Shown here in pieces: positions 12,706 to 12,766 of a stretch of 12,766 nucleotides of DNA. Every line of letters begins with the position of its first letter. The first letter of the stretch is position 1. The position numbers and the translations under genes are program-made. Source of the stretch: JAZKSG01 sp036626215 (GTDB lineage Archaea; Thermoplasmatota; E2; DHVEG-1). The stretch covers positions 1-12,766 of the forward strand of contig JAZKSG010000035.1 of the NCBI GenBank assembly GCA_036626215.1, in the 5' to 3' direction. The notes under the pieces are model-generated. The model searched no databases and was not told the DNA's origin. It saw only the letters and a program-made list of their open reading frames with translations.

Positions 12706-12766
12706 AGTCTCCATCTTCTTTTTTCATGGAGCTTAAACATCGACTCATACTTTGTTGAGCTTCGAG
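12704..12766 (-). CDS. C-terminal fragment of a minus-strand gene
   Basis: On the minus strand the frame is open from the window edge and ends at TAA (12704-12706). It gives 20 residues: LEAQQSMSRCLSSMKKEDGD. The composition is that of a normal amphipathic C-terminal helix with a charged end. The stop coincides with a T-rich terminator placed correctly for both converging genes, which supports a real gene end. The product cannot be identified from so little sequence. Confidence 0.4.
   Translation of the reverse strand, partial: LEAQQSMSRCLSSMKKEDGD

Overview
The window reads as a piece of an AT-rich archaeal chromosome, most likely from a euryarchaeal or Thermoplasmata-like lineage. This placement is an inference. 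The support is a Trm-G10 type tRNA methyltransferase, a COG1340-type archaeal coiled-coil protein, a PGF-CTERM-like C-terminal sorting signal, TATA-box promoters about 26 bases from some start codons (leaderless mRNAs), GGTGA Shine-Dalgarno sites before others, and T-run terminators. There is no integrase, transposase, CRISPR array or tRNA.

Layout. Bases 3-98 are the tail of an upstream plus-strand gene. Bases 348-3727 (plus) and 3742-5202 (minus) form a dense thiol-redox block: a glutaredoxin-like protein (CVKC), a cytosolic thioredoxin (CGPC), a membrane-anchored TlpA/ResA-like thioredoxin (CQPC), a small exported PGF-CTERM protein, a NapH-like membrane polyferredoxin, a second anchored thioredoxin-fold protein (CPAC plus an extra CxxC), and a large exported thioredoxin-fold/Ig-like protein (CNNC). 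Bases 5291-9410 (minus) hold a charged coiled-coil protein and a 1049-residue membrane protein. Across a divergent, very AT-rich gap, 9690-10634 (plus) encodes an Ig-like membrane protein with a charged cytoplasmic tail carrying a duplicated WFEGT motif. Bases 10692-12683 carry two tRNA-processing genes, trmG10 and rnz. The last bases hold the 3' end of a minus-strand gene.

How the genes may work together. Five thioredoxin-fold proteins with five different CxxC sequences lie within 5 kb. Three are membrane-anchored or exported, and an iron-sulfur membrane protein is translationally coupled inside the operon. No DsbD/CcdA-type protein is visible. I infer a module that carries electrons from the cytoplasm through the polyferredoxin to cell-surface thioredoxins. 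This is the best candidate for an undescribed system here, and it is a hypothesis from gene context and topology, not a demonstrated function.

The most concrete sequence anomaly is the TlpA-like gene. It has no ATG, GTG or TTG before its thioredoxin domain. An ideal Shine-Dalgarno site sits five bases before an ATA codon, the same geometry as the next gene in the operon. The choices are AUA initiation, or a one-base insertion after an ATG at 1151.
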